Shown here: in pieces, positions 35,922 to 44,328 of the stretch
How the letters are laid out: every line of letters starts with the position of its first letter
How positions within the stretch are numbered: position 1 is the first letter of the stretch
Source of the DNA: an uncultured Lachnospiraceae bacterium
GTDB lineage: Bacteria > Bacillota > Clostridia > Lachnospirales > Lachnospiraceae
Direction of reading: 5' to 3'
Length of the DNA: 64,000 nucleotides
Assembly (NCBI GenBank): GCA_910589265.1
Contig: CAJUTQ010000053.1
Location: forward strand, 5,615-69,614
Program-made: the position numbers and the translations under genes
The notes under the pieces: generated by a model
The model's input: only the letters and a program-made list of their open reading frames with translations
Databases searched by the model: none
Told to the model about the DNA's origin: nothing

Positions 35922-36776
35922 ATGGCAGTATCAGTACCTATCGTAAATGGTGAAGTTCAAGATCCTTCTGCATCTGCAAATTCTATAACAAATGCAGCAA
36001 AGGTGAACAAAAGCAGTTTGGGAAAAGACGCCTTTTTACAGTTGTTAGTTGCCCAGATGAAATACCAAGATCCTTTAGAGCCTACGTCAAATACAGAGTA
36101 TATTTCTCAGCTGGCTACCTTCTCAGAATTAGAGGAAATGCAAAACTTGAGAGTAAGCTATGACATGCAGAGGGCTCAGTCATTAGTAGGAAAACAGGTT
36201 ATTATGAACGTAATAGCTGGAGCTACAGGAAATTTAACAAAGATAGGAGGCCAAGTTGATTATGTAGTACTGGAAAATGATAAAGTATATTTATCCATTC
36301 AAGATCAACTTTATTCCTTAGATGATCTGGGATCCATTGTGGATTCTGAATATTTGACAGCACTGGATAAGGCCAAAGCTTTTGGAACTGCTTTAGGAAA
36401 ACTTCCATCTAAGTCTCAGTTGACAGTGGGGGATAAAGAAGCATTGGAAAAAGTACGCAAAATGTATGATGAGTTGTCTCCTTATGAGAAGACATTTATA
36501 GGTCAGGATTTAGTGAAGCTTCTGACAGACCTTGAAAAGAAAATGCAAGAATTAGTAGCTTCTGCAAAGGCATATGATTTCAAGGAAGGACTCAAAAAAT
36601 TACCAGAGACAGAAGACATTACTTTGGAAAATAAGGAAGCAATTGCTTCTTTAAGAGCTATGTACAATGACATGACGGATTTTGAAAAGGACTACATAGA
36701 TAAAGAGAGCTTGGAGCGGCTAGAAGCGGCAGAAGAAAAAATAAAAGAATTAGAAGGAACAGAAGCAACAAATTAA
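35922..36776 (+). CDS. flgD: Hook cap protein FlgD with two extra helical repeats
   Basis: 284 aa. Residues 1-85 are the conserved FlgD N-terminal domain (LGKDAFLQLLVAQMKYQDPLEP), and about 85-140 look like the small Tudor-like domain. After this, residues about 150-212 and 215-278 form two tandem repeats of about 63 residues that align well: AKAF...LTVGDKEALEKVRKMYDELSPYEK and AKAYDF...ITLENKEAIASLRAMYNDMTDFEK. Such helical repeats are typical of Gram-positive surface and S-layer proteins and are unusual here. FlgD caps the growing hook and is removed afterwards. The extension might meet the cell wall or stabilise the cap; this is inference. Confidence 0.9.
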   Translation: MAVSVPIVNGEVQDPSASANSITNAAKVNKSSLGKDAFLQLLVAQMKYQDPLEPTSNTEYISQLATFSELEEMQNLRVSYDMQRAQSLVGKQVIMNVIAGATGNLTKIGGQVDYVVLENDKVYLSIQDQLYSLDDLGSIVDSEYLTALDKAKAFGTALGKLPSKSQLTVGDKEALEKVRKMYDELSPYEKTFIGQDLVKLLTDLEKKMQELVASAKAYDFKEGLKKLPETEDITLENKEAIASLRAMYNDMTDFEKDYIDKESLERLEAAEEKIKELEGTEATN

Positions 36777-36801
36777 ACGGAAGGCATAAGGAGCAGAAGG
36801 A

Positions 36802-37206
36802 ATGAAAGTAGTAAATAATAATTTTCCTTCCATTGAGCAGGTTACAGGGAAGTACCTGGAGCAGAAAAGCAATCCGACAAAAGTTGAAAAAGAACAAATC
36901 ACATCTTTCCAGGATATTTTGCTAGAAAAGACAGTAAAAAAATCTTATGATGCAGAGTTGAAATTTTCAAAGCATGCGGTAAACCGCCTAAGTGACAGAA
37001 AGATTGAGTTGTCAGGAGAGCAGCTAAGCAGATTAAACGAAGGTACTAAAAAGGCCAATGCGAAAGGAATCCAAGAGTCATTAGTGCTTGTAGATGATTT
37101 GGCATTCATTGTGAATGTAAAAAACAACACAGTGATTACTGCTATGGATCAAGCAGAAACTGGTGAGAGTGTATTTACAAATATTGACGGTGCTGTAATT
37201 ATTTAG
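36802..37206 (+). CDS. TIGR02530 flagellar operon protein
   Basis: 134 aa. It matches the family often annotated as flagellar operon protein (TIGR02530), found between flgD and flgE in Firmicutes. The core FSKHAVNRLSDRKIELSGEQLSRLNEGTKKANAKGIQESLVLVDDLAFIVNVKNNTVITAMD is diagnostic, occupying about residues 53-115. Function is not known with certainty; it is thought to be a hook-assembly-related or exported factor. AAGGAG lies before the ATG. Confidence 0.85.
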   Translation: MKVVNNNFPSIEQVTGKYLEQKSNPTKVEKEQITSFQDILLEKTVKKSYDAELKFSKHAVNRLSDRKIELSGEQLSRLNEGTKKANAKGIQESLVLVDDLAFIVNVKNNTVITAMDQAETGESVFTNIDGAVII

Positions 37207-37284
37207 CCGGACCTTAGGGGGGCTAAAGACTCTAGAATGACAGAAGGAGTTTACGGCATATTTGACATAAGGAGGTCATTCATT

Positions 37285-38787
37285 ATGATGAGATCATTGT
37301 TCACTGGTGTGGCAGGTTTAAAGACACATCAGACGAGAATGGACGTAATTGGTAACAACATTGCCAATGTAAACACTGCGGCTTATAAGTCTCAGTCTAT
37401 GACATTTAGCGATTTAATGTATCAAACAACCCAGAGTGCTTCTGGGGCAAATGCTGAAACAGGAAGGGCTGGTATTAATGCAACCCAAATAGGACTTGGT
37501 TCTAAAACAAGTTCTATTACAACTGCCATAGAAAGTCAAGGCGGTGCTCAGTCTACGGGATATGGCTGGGATATTATGATTAATGGAAATGCATTTTTTG
37601 TAGTAAGTGATGGAGCTAATAATTATTTTACCAGATCTGGAGCTTTCTATTTAGATGGGGCAGGCAACCTGGCTATGAGAAGCAACGGATACACAGTAAT
37701 GGGATGGCAGGCTGACCAGGAGACTCAGACAATTATTCAAGATACAGTATCTCCTCTAAGGTTAAAAACCCCAGAAAATATGACGGCAGATCCAGAGGCA
37801 ACGACAGAAGGATTCATTAAGGGAATTTTGGACAAAAATGCAGATGGTTTTTCCAATGGCGAAGGTGTTTATACAACTATGGGATTTTATGACAACTTAG
37901 GATACAGCTATAATGTGAAATTTCAATTCCAGCCTGTTTTAGACGCAAATGGAGCTCCAGTGGAAGGACAATATACTTTAGGAGTGACAGACATATTGGA
38001 CAGTGATGGAGATTCTATAGCGGTTCGCTATTGGCAACAAGCGAATGTGGGAAATAATCCGCCTACTGCCGACACTCCTTGGAAAGACTATAGTCCAGAA
38101 CAAAAGGAAGCAGCCAGAGAAGCTATGCTGAATGCATTAGGATTTGGTGGAACGGCTGGCCAAAATGGAACATTGACTGTTGTTTTTGACACAACAAAGG
38201 ATGGAAAGTTACAAAATGTATATCCAGGAGCTAATCCAGCGGCTCCCCCCTTGACAGCTTTTAATTTTGATTTAAATGGTCTTTCTGGTATGTTCCCTGG
38301 ATTTACAGACATGAATATTTCAATTGATATGGCTACAACAAAAAATGTGGATAACAAAGGAACCCCAACTGTTTCAGGAGAAAGTGGAAATGCTGTCACA
38401 GGTTTAGGAAAAGGTCGAAAAGTAGGAGCAATGGACTCTATTACTGTTCAGCAGGATGGAAAGATTTATGCAAGTTATGACAATGGACAGACAAGACTGT
38501 TAGGTCAAATTGCAGTTGCCAGATTTGCCAATCCTTCAGGTCTTCAAAAAGAAGGAGATAATTTGTATTCTGCAACGTTGAATTCAGGTATTTTTAATGG
38601 AATTGGAGCAGATATAACAGCAAATGGAAGAGACAGCATGAGTTCTGGATATTTAGAAATGAGTAATGTGGATTTATCCGCAGAGTTTACAGAAATGATT
38701 ACAACCCAGAGAGGTTTCCAGGCAAACAGTAGAATCATTACTGTATCGGATACTTTGCTGGAAGAACTTATCAATCTGAAACGTTAA
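37285..38787 (+). CDS. flgE: Flagellar hook protein FlgE
   Basis: 500 aa: N-terminal MRSLFTGVAGLKTHQTRMDVIGNN with the rod/hook signature, a large central insertion with Gly/Ala/Asp-rich surface domains, and the C-terminal SNVDLSAEFTEMITTQRGFQANSRIITVSDTLLEELINLKR. It builds the hook. The start at 37285 is set by AAGGAGG nine bases upstream; the in-frame ATG 48 bases earlier has no ribosome binding site and is outside the family's N-terminus. A strong hairpin follows. Confidence 0.96.
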   Translation: MMRSLFTGVAGLKTHQTRMDVIGNNIANVNTAAYKSQSMTFSDLMYQTTQSASGANAETGRAGINATQIGLGSKTSSITTAIESQGGAQSTGYGWDIMINGNAFFVVSDGANNYFTRSGAFYLDGAGNLAMRSNGYTVMGWQADQETQTIIQDTVSPLRLKTPENMTADPEATTEGFIKGILDKNADGFSNGEGVYTTMGFYDNLGYSYNVKFQFQPVLDANGAPVEGQYTLGVTDILDSDGDSIAVRYWQQANVGNNPPTADTPWKDYSPEQKEAAREAMLNALGFGGTAGQNGTLTVVFDTTKDGKLQNVYPGANPAAPPLTAFNFDLNGLSGMFPGFTDMNISIDMATTKNVDNKGTPTVSGESGNAVTGLGKGRKVGAMDSITVQQDGKIYASYDNGQTRLLGQIAVARFANPSGLQKEGDNLYSATLNSGIFNGIGADITANGRDSMSSGYLEMSNVDLSAEFTEMITTQRGFQANSRIITVSDTLLEELINLKR

Positions 38788-38798
38788 TCATGAATAAT

Positions 38799-38840
38799 TC
38801 CATAGGGGATTTCGTTTTCTATCCATAGATCCCCTATGGA
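38799..38840 (+). terminator. Strong hairpin after flgE
   Basis: A perfect 12-bp stem, TCCATAGGGGAT (38799-38810) with 38829-38840, and an 18-base loop, 11 bases after the flgE stop. No T-run follows, so it does not look like a full terminator. It may protect the 3' end of flgE mRNA, or partly reduce transcription into flbD-motA. Confidence 0.6.
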
Positions 38841-38863
38841 TTAATAAGGGAAGAGGGGGTAAT

Positions 38864-39049
38864 ATGATTGAAGTAACAAAGATGAATGGCACAAAGGTAA
38901 TTATTAATCAAGACTTGATTGAGATTGTAGAGGAAACCCCAGATACGGTTATATCTTTTACTACAGGTAGGAAATTAATTGTAAAAGAAAGTAGACAAGA
39001 TATAAAAAATTTAGTAAAATCTTATAGAAAGGATATTTTTGCGGGTTAA
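38864..39049 (+). CDS. flbD: FlbD family flagellar protein
   Basis: 61 aa, MIEVTKMNGTKVIINQDLIEIVEETPDTVI..., a complete FlbD-family protein. The family is small and conserved between flgE and motA in many motile Firmicutes. In B. subtilis the related SwrD raises motor torque. AGAGGGGG precedes the ATG. Function here is by analogy. Confidence 0.88.
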   Translation: MIEVTKMNGTKVIINQDLIEIVEETPDTVISFTTGRKLIVKESRQDIKNLVKSYRKDIFAG

Positions 39050-39064
39050 GGCAAAGATATGTAG

Positions 39065-39865
39065 GTGAAGGCTTTGGAAGTAACATCTTTAATAGGTATT
39101 TTACTTGCCGCTGTACTCGTCATATTTGCAGTGGTAAGTGGCGATGATGGTGTAGTAGCTTTAAAATATATTTATGATTTTAAATCTATTCTCATTACAA
39201 TTGGAGGCGCTTTCTCAGTAGTATTCGCATCTGGCACAATAAAGGATTTTGTCAGCGGATTAAAGTCATTCTCTCTTATCATGAAAAAATCCGCAATTGA
39301 TACGCCTGAAATCATCCAAAAGATTATTAACTTGTCTAATGTTGCAAGAAAAGAAGGATTGCTTTCTTTGGAGGAAATGGCAGCCGAAATTGATGATGAT
39401 TTTCTGAAGAAAGGAATTCTTCTTATTGTAGATGGAACGGATCCTGAGTTGGTAAGAGGTATTTTAGAAACGGAGCTGGTAAGTACAGAAGGAAGACATA
39501 AGCAGAAAATCGCTTTTTGGGATAACATAGCAGCTATGGGACCTGCCTGGGGTATGATCGGTACTCTTGTTGGACTTGTTCTTATGTTACAAAACATGAG
39601 TGATCCCAATGCTATTGGTCCTGCTATGGCCGTTGCTTTGATAACTACTTTGTATGGTTCCCTCTTAGCCAACTGGTTATGCGCTCCTGTCACAGGTAAA
39701 TTAAAATCTTTGAATGAGGAAGAGCTAATGGTAAAGGAAATTATGATAGAAGGGCTGCTTTCCATTCAGGCTGGAGAAAATCCAAGGGTCATTGAAGAAA
39801 AATTGAAATCTTTCTTAGCGCCTAGTGATAGAACGACAGAGGGCGCTGAAGACGGAGGTGAGTGA
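39065..39865 (+). CDS. motA: Flagellar motor stator protein MotA
   Basis: 266 aa with four membrane segments, two near the N-terminus and two after a cytoplasmic domain (WDNIAAMGPAWGMIGTLVGLVLMLQNM, then AVALITTLYGSLLANW). It is the proton or sodium channel subunit of the stator and pushes on FliG. The start is uncertain: GTG 39065, or TTG 39074, which would follow AGGTGAAG and give MEVTSLIGI, closer to the family. The end overlaps the reading of motB only if the longer, unlikely motB start is used. Confidence 0.93.
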   Translation: MKALEVTSLIGILLAAVLVIFAVVSGDDGVVALKYIYDFKSILITIGGAFSVVFASGTIKDFVSGLKSFSLIMKKSAIDTPEIIQKIINLSNVARKEGLLSLEEMAAEIDDDFLKKGILLIVDGTDPELVRGILETELVSTEGRHKQKIAFWDNIAAMGPAWGMIGTLVGLVLMLQNMSDPNAIGPAMAVALITTLYGSLLANWLCAPVTGKLKSLNEEELMVKEIMIEGLLSIQAGENPRVIEEKLKSFLAPSDRTTEGAEDGGE

Positions 39866-39866
39866 A

Positions 39867-40658
39867 TTGGCTAAGAAAAAAAAGGAAGAAGAAGCGGCAC
39901 CGGGCGCACCAGCATGGATGGCCACTTTTAGCGATTTGATGAATCTTCTTCTTTGCTTTTTCGTGTTGTTGTTCTCAATGGCCACTATTGAAGAAGATAA
40001 ATTTGAAGCAGTAGCAGCTTCCCTTGCTCAGGCCTTTAGCGTCTTTTCAGGAGGAGCCCAGGCAATTGGAGATGGGATGCTTATTTCAAATGGAGTAAGT
40101 CAACTAAATGAATTAAGTGAATATGTAAGCAGTATGGGATTGACTGCCGAGGGCGAAATGGATAACGCTATGGATGAATTTAAGGAAGAGCAGACAAAAG
40201 AGTCAGAAGAACTGGCAGAAAAAATCAATGAGGCAGTCGTTGAACAAAATTTAGAAGAGGAAATAGATGTAGATTTTACTTCCCAATATGTGTTATTAAC
40301 AATGAATGGAGCTTTATTATTTGATTCTGGAAGAGATGTACTTAAAGAAGAAGCCTATCCTGTTTTACAGAAAGTTGGGGAAATTTTGGAAAGATATGCG
40401 ACAAATGTTATCGAAGTGGAAGGACATACAGATAATGTTCCTATTCATAATTCTAGATTTGCAAGTAATGATGAATTATCCAGTTTTCGAGCATTGGCAA
40501 TGTTTCATTATTTAGTGGAAAATACAAATTTGGATCCAGCTCTTATTAAACATTCTGGAAGGGGAGAATATATTCCTGTTACAGATAATGGGACACCAGA
40601 GGGCAGGGCTAAAAATAGAAGAGTAGAGATAAAAATATATCACGACTTAAGTATGTAA
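39867..40658 (+). CDS. motB: Flagellar motor stator protein MotB
   Basis: 264 aa: a Lys-rich N-terminus, then MATFSDLMNLLLCFFVLLFSM, which contains the membrane segment and the essential Asp of the ion path, then a linker, and a C-terminal OmpA-like peptidoglycan-binding domain with VEGHTDNVPI. It anchors the stator to the wall. TTG 39867 is the chosen start, with GGAGGTGA five bases upstream, right after the motA stop. An earlier ATG inside motA has no ribosome binding site. Confidence 0.95.
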   Translation: MAKKKKEEEAAPGAPAWMATFSDLMNLLLCFFVLLFSMATIEEDKFEAVAASLAQAFSVFSGGAQAIGDGMLISNGVSQLNELSEYVSSMGLTAEGEMDNAMDEFKEEQTKESEELAEKINEAVVEQNLEEEIDVDFTSQYVLLTMNGALLFDSGRDVLKEEAYPVLQKVGEILERYATNVIEVEGHTDNVPIHNSRFASNDELSSFRALAMFHYLVENTNLDPALIKHSGRGEYIPVTDNGTPEGRAKNRRVEIKIYHDLSM

Positions 40659-40713
40659 CAATAGCATATTGTAGTATAGAAGAACAGAGTAAGAAAATCT
40701 TGAAAGGAATAAG

Positions 40714-40743
40714 TTTGGGCTAATACTAGTTTAGAAGCCCAAA
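40714..40743 (+). other. Hairpin before fliL
   Basis: TTTGGGCT (40714-40721) pairs with AGCCCAAA (40736-40743) around a 14-base loop, 25 bases before the fliL start, in the 110-base gap after motB. No T-run. It may mark an mRNA processing site; nothing more can be said. Confidence 0.4.
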
Positions 40744-40768
40744 ATGAGAAAGGCATGGGTATGAAAAA

Positions 40769-41287
40769 ATGAAGAAAAATATGATGTCCATTATAATTTT
40801 GGCTTTACTAGTTGTGAATATTGCACTTACGGCAGTTATGATGTTCAGTGTTGTGCCAGCAGCCAATAGAACAAATAAAATAGTAAAAGATGTTGCTGCT
40901 GTGATGAATTTGGAATTGTCAAGCACAATGGGGGGAAGCGATGCAGAAGTGCCTATTGAAGATACCCTTACTTATGAAATAGCTGATAAAATGACAATCC
41001 CTTTGCGAAAAGGTGCTGATGAGAAGGATCATTATGCAGTAGTTTCCATTTCGCTTGCAATGAATACAAAAAATGAGGACTATGAAAAGTTTGGAAGTCA
41101 AGAGTCAATGTTGGAAAGAGAGAGTTTGATTAAAAACGAAATCAATGAAGTGGTGGGCTCTTATACTTTGGAAGAAGCTCAAACGAATACACAGGCAGTG
41201 CAGACAGCCATTTTAGACAGAATACAAAACCTATTTGGTTCTAAGTTTATATATAAGGTAGTGTTCCGCGATGTTATTTTCCAATAA
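40769..41287 (+). CDS. fliL: Flagellar basal body-associated protein FliL
   Basis: 172 aa with one N-terminal membrane segment (about 6-28) and an extracytoplasmic FliL domain (DEKDHYAVVSISLAMNTKNEDYEKFG..., ending FIYKVVFRDVIFQ). FliL rings surround and activate the stator. Its place between motB and fliM is typical. Ribosome binding site GGG is weak. Confidence 0.88.
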   Translation: MKKNMMSIIILALLVVNIALTAVMMFSVVPAANRTNKIVKDVAAVMNLELSSTMGGSDAEVPIEDTLTYEIADKMTIPLRKGADEKDHYAVVSISLAMNTKNEDYEKFGSQESMLERESLIKNEINEVVGSYTLEEAQTNTQAVQTAILDRIQNLFGSKFIYKVVFRDVIFQ

Positions 41288-41343
41288 AAAGTTACAGGTA
41301 AAAATTTGAATTTCGCATAGATGGACGTTAGGAGGTGGGCTAA

Positions 41344-42324
41344 ATGGGAGAGGTATTGTCCCAGAGTGAGATTGACAGTTTGCTGCAAGCTCTTAGCACA
41401 GGGGAATTAGATGCAGATGAAATCAAAGACGATGGGGACAAGGCAATTAAGGAATATGACTTTAAACGTCCTGCAAAATTTTCAAAGGAGCATCTGCGTA
41501 CATTAGAAATTATATATGAACATTACAGCAGACTGCTGTCAACAAATTTGCCAGTTTATTTAAGGAAGAATATTCAGGTAAATGTCATTAATTCAGAGAC
41601 GGTTACCTTTTCGGAATTTACCAATTCACTATTAAACCCTGTTTTGTTGGGAATTATAGATTTTGCACCCTTGGATGGAAGAATTATTGTAGATCTTTCT
41701 CCAAAATTAGCTTTTGCTATGATAGATATGATGTTAGGCGGTATGGGTGTTCCTTTGGAGAAAGAGAGAGAATTCTCAGAAATTGAATTGTCTATTATTG
41801 GGAAGATTATTGTCATATGTATTCAACTATTAAGAGAGCCTTGGAAAAATGTGGTAGAAATTCAGCCAGTATTAGAAAGATTAGAAATGAATTCACAATT
41901 TGCCCAAATTATTGCTCCTACAGAAATGATTGCCATGGTTACACTGAGTATTAAAGTGGGAGATGTAGAAGGATTAATGAATTTTTGTCTTCCTTATTTG
42001 ACAATGGAAAGTATTATGGACAAATTAAATACAAAATATTGGTTTTCCACTATGAGAGATAGAAGTGATGACGACTATGAGATGTATATTGAATCAATGA
42101 TACGTAAAGTGGAAATGCCTGTAAAAGCAGTGCTTGGAAAAAGTATTTTGTCAGTGAATGATTTTATTAATCTGCAAATTGGAGACATCATTCGTCTTGA
42201 TAGTAAGGTAGAGGAAGAATTGGATATTTATGTAGGAAATTTAAGAAAGTTTACTGCTTTGCCTGGGGCATCACAGGATGCTTATGCAGTGCGGGTTACT
42301 TCAGTATATAGAGAGGGGGAATAG
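41344..42324 (+). CDS. fliM: Flagellar motor switch protein FliM
   Basis: 326 aa: N-terminal CheY-P-binding motif VLSQSEIDSLLQAL, the CheC-like middle domain, and the C-terminal SpoA domain (ending PGASQDAYAVRVTSVYREGE). It forms the C-ring that reverses rotation on CheY-P binding. GGAGGTGG precedes the ATG. The stop lies four bases before fliY's ATG. Confidence 0.96.
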   Translation: MGEVLSQSEIDSLLQALSTGELDADEIKDDGDKAIKEYDFKRPAKFSKEHLRTLEIIYEHYSRLLSTNLPVYLRKNIQVNVINSETVTFSEFTNSLLNPVLLGIIDFAPLDGRIIVDLSPKLAFAMIDMMLGGMGVPLEKEREFSEIELSIIGKIIVICIQLLREPWKNVVEIQPVLERLEMNSQFAQIIAPTEMIAMVTLSIKVGDVEGLMNFCLPYLTMESIMDKLNTKYWFSTMRDRSDDDYEMYIESMIRKVEMPVKAVLGKSILSVNDFINLQIGDIIRLDSKVEEELDIYVGNLRKFTALPGASQDAYAVRVTSVYREGE

Positions 42325-42328
42325 GGAA

Positions 42329-43531
42329 ATGGATGGAGGAATGCTATCCCAGGAAGAGATAAATAACCTGCTCAGCGGGGGAGGAGCAGACAGTCCAGTA
42401 GAAGATAATTCTGCGCAGGATCCTGTAGACGAAGAACAAAAAACAATTTTAACAGATGAAGAAAAGGATGCAATTGGCGAAGTTGCCAATATAAGTATGG
42501 GAACATCTGCTACGACTTTGTATTCTTTGGTAAATCAAAAGGTAGATATTACGACGCCTGTTGTATCCATAGCAAACTGGCATACAGTAGTGGCTGATTA
42601 TGAAAAGCCTTGTGTTTTTATTCAAATTCAATATAAAGTTGGTTTAGATGGAGCAAACATTTTAATTTTAAAAGAAAATGATGTAAAAATTATTGCAGAC
42701 TTAATGATGGGCGGAGATGGCACAAATATTCAGGACGAATTTGGAGAATTGCATTTAAGCGCTATTTCAGAGGCTATGAACCAGATGATGGGATCTTCAG
42801 CAACTTCTTTGTCTTCTATGTTGGGAAAGATGATTGACATCAGTCCGCCAGAAGCTACCTTAATAGATTTATCAGATGTGGTAGATGGAAAAAAGATTTC
42901 TGAATTTTTAGGCGGAGAGTTTGTGAAAGTTACTTTTCGTATGCAGATTGGCGATTTAGTGGATAGTAGTATATTACAGCTCTATCCTATTGACTTTGCC
43001 AAAGAATTGCTTTCTCATTTTTTAAGCGGTGGAGATTCAGGAGAGGAACAGCAACAAACAGAATCTCAACCAATGCCTCAGATGGATATGCCAATGCAGC
43101 AGCCCATGGGAATGCCAATGCAGCAACCGATGGGAATGCCAATGCAGCAACCGATGGGAATGCCAATGCAGCAACCGATGGGAATGCCAATGCAGCAACC
43201 GATGGGAGGAATACCAATGCAACAGCCAATGCAGAATATGAATATTCAACCAGCACAATTTCAAAATTTTGCAAGTAATATTAATCCAATGCAGAGCCAG
43301 GAAAATATTGGATTGATTATGGATGTGCCTTTGGAAGTTACAGTGGAACTAGGGAGAACAAGTAAGCTAATTAGTGAAATTTTGGATTTTGCTCCAGGTA
43401 CAATTATAGAATTAGACAAAATTGCCGGAGAGCCCATTGATGTACTAGTAAATGGAAAATTTGTGGCGAAAGGTGAAGTTGTAGTAATTGAAGAAAGCTT
43501 TGGAGTCAGAGTTACAGAAATTATAAAGTAA
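42329..43531 (+). CDS. fliY: Flagellar motor switch phosphatase FliY (FliN-like)
   Basis: About 400 aa: a CheY-P-binding motif GGMLSQEEINNLL, a CheC-type phosphatase domain with the two motifs DAIGEVANISMGTSATTL and SAISEAMNQMMGSSATSL, a Met/Pro/Gln repeat linker (about residues 255-300), and the C-terminal FliN/SpoA domain (about 315-400). It is a switch component that also removes phosphate from CheY. ATG 42329 is used; an earlier in-frame ATG lies inside fliM. The repeat linker is unusual; see the repeat entry. Confidence 0.95.
   Translation: MDGGMLSQEEINNLLSGGGADSPVEDNSAQDPVDEEQKTILTDEEKDAIGEVANISMGTSATTLYSLVNQKVDITTPVVSIANWHTVVADYEKPCVFIQIQYKVGLDGANILILKENDVKIIADLMMGGDGTNIQDEFGELHLSAISEAMNQMMGSSATSLSSMLGKMIDISPPEATLIDLSDVVDGKKISEFLGGEFVKVTFRMQIGDLVDSSILQLYPIDFAKELLSHFLSGGDSGEEQQQTESQPMPQMDMPMQQPMGMPMQQPMGMPMQQPMGMPMQQPMGMPMQQPMGGIPMQQPMQNMNIQPAQFQNFASNINPMQSQENIGLIMDVPLEVTVELGRTSKLISEILDFAPGTIIELDKIAGEPIDVLVNGKFVAKGEVVVIEESFGVRVTEIIK
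43091..43234 (+). repeat. 24-bp tandem repeat inside fliY
   Basis: Five units of 24 bp (43091-43114, 43115-43138, 43139-43162, 43163-43186, 43187-43210), the middle three identical, plus a degenerate partial unit (43214-43234). Each unit encodes PMQQPMGM. As 24 is a multiple of three, gain or loss of units keeps the frame and alters only linker length between the CheC-type and FliN domains. Confidence 0.95.
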
Positions 43532-43580
43532 CATCTAGTAATTTTTCATATAAAAACATAGAAAATAGGAGTGAAAGTAA

Positions 43581-43943
43581 ATGGCAAAGAAGATTTTAAT
43601 TTGTGATGATGCAGCTTTTATGCGTATGATGATTAAAGATATTTTAACAAAAAACGGTTATGAAGTTGCCGGAGAAGCGGAAAATGGTGCAAAGGCTGTA
43701 GAAAAATATAATGAGTTAAAACCAGATTTAGTTTTAATGGATATTACAATGCCAGAAATGGATGGAATTCAGGCTTTGAAGAAAATCAAAGAGGTTGATG
43801 GAGGGGCTCTCGTTATTATGTGTTCTGCTATGGGTCAGCAGGCAATGGTTATTGAGTCTATTCAGTCAGGGGCCAAGGATTTTATTGTAAAGCCATTTCA
43901 GGCAGATAGAGTAATAGAAGCGGTAAAAAAAGTAATAGGATAG
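43581..43943 (+). CDS. cheY: Chemotaxis response regulator CheY
   Basis: 120 aa receiver-only protein: acidic pair in ICDDAAFM, phospho-acceptor Asp in LVLMDITMPEMDG, Ser in MCSAMG and Lys in VKPF. It carries the signal from CheA to FliM and FliY. AGGAGTG precedes the ATG. CheY sits between fliY and fliO, as in Bacillus and clostridia. Confidence 0.96.
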   Translation: MAKKILICDDAAFMRMMIKDILTKNGYEVAGEAENGAKAVEKYNELKPDLVLMDITMPEMDGIQALKKIKEVDGGALVIMCSAMGQQAMVIESIQSGAKDFIVKPFQADRVIEAVKKVIG

Positions 43944-43952
43944 TTAAGAGGG

Positions 43953-44318
43953 ATGAATATTTTATTAGCAATCCCTCAGTGGGAGAGCTTTGCCCAATTG
44001 ATGGTTGTTTTGATTATATTTTTGATTGTATTGGCAATGACTTATTTTGCAACTAGGTGGATTGCCAATTACCAAAAAGAATATAATATAAATCGTAATA
44101 TTGAAGTTATAGAAACCTTTAAATTGACAACAAATAAGTATATACAAATCGTAAAGGCAGGAGACAAATATCTTGTGATAGGAATTTGCAAGGACAGTAT
44201 TACTATGCTCTCGGAGCTGCCCAAAGATCAGGTAAAGCTGCCAGTTTCCTCCCAAGGACAATTTGACAATTTCCATTCTATTTTGGAAAAGACAAAAAAG
44301 ATGATTAAAAAGAAGTAG
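43953..44318 (+). CDS. fliO: Flagellar biosynthetic protein FliO
   Basis: 121 aa with one membrane segment (about 15-37) and a positively charged C-terminus. FliO helps assemble the FliP-FliR export gate. The segment NYQKEYNINRNIEVIETFKLTTNKYIQIVKAGDKYLVIGI is family-typical. Position before fliP supports the call. Confidence 0.85.
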   Translation: MNILLAIPQWESFAQLMVVLIIFLIVLAMTYFATRWIANYQKEYNINRNIEVIETFKLTTNKYIQIVKAGDKYLVIGICKDSITMLSELPKDQVKLPVSSQGQFDNFHSILEKTKKMIKKK

Positions 44319-44328
44319 GCGAACACAT

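Noticed and set aside
39172..39765. 197-codon reading frame on the minus strand
   Set aside because: Antisense to motA; no ribosome binding site, and its composition reflects the motA codons.
43091..43234. CRISPR-like array
   Set aside because: Units are directly adjacent with no spacers and code for protein in frame.
42987..43274. Repetitive reading frames on both strands over the fliY repeat
   Set aside because: They are other-frame images of the 24-bp repeat; fliY is the real gene.
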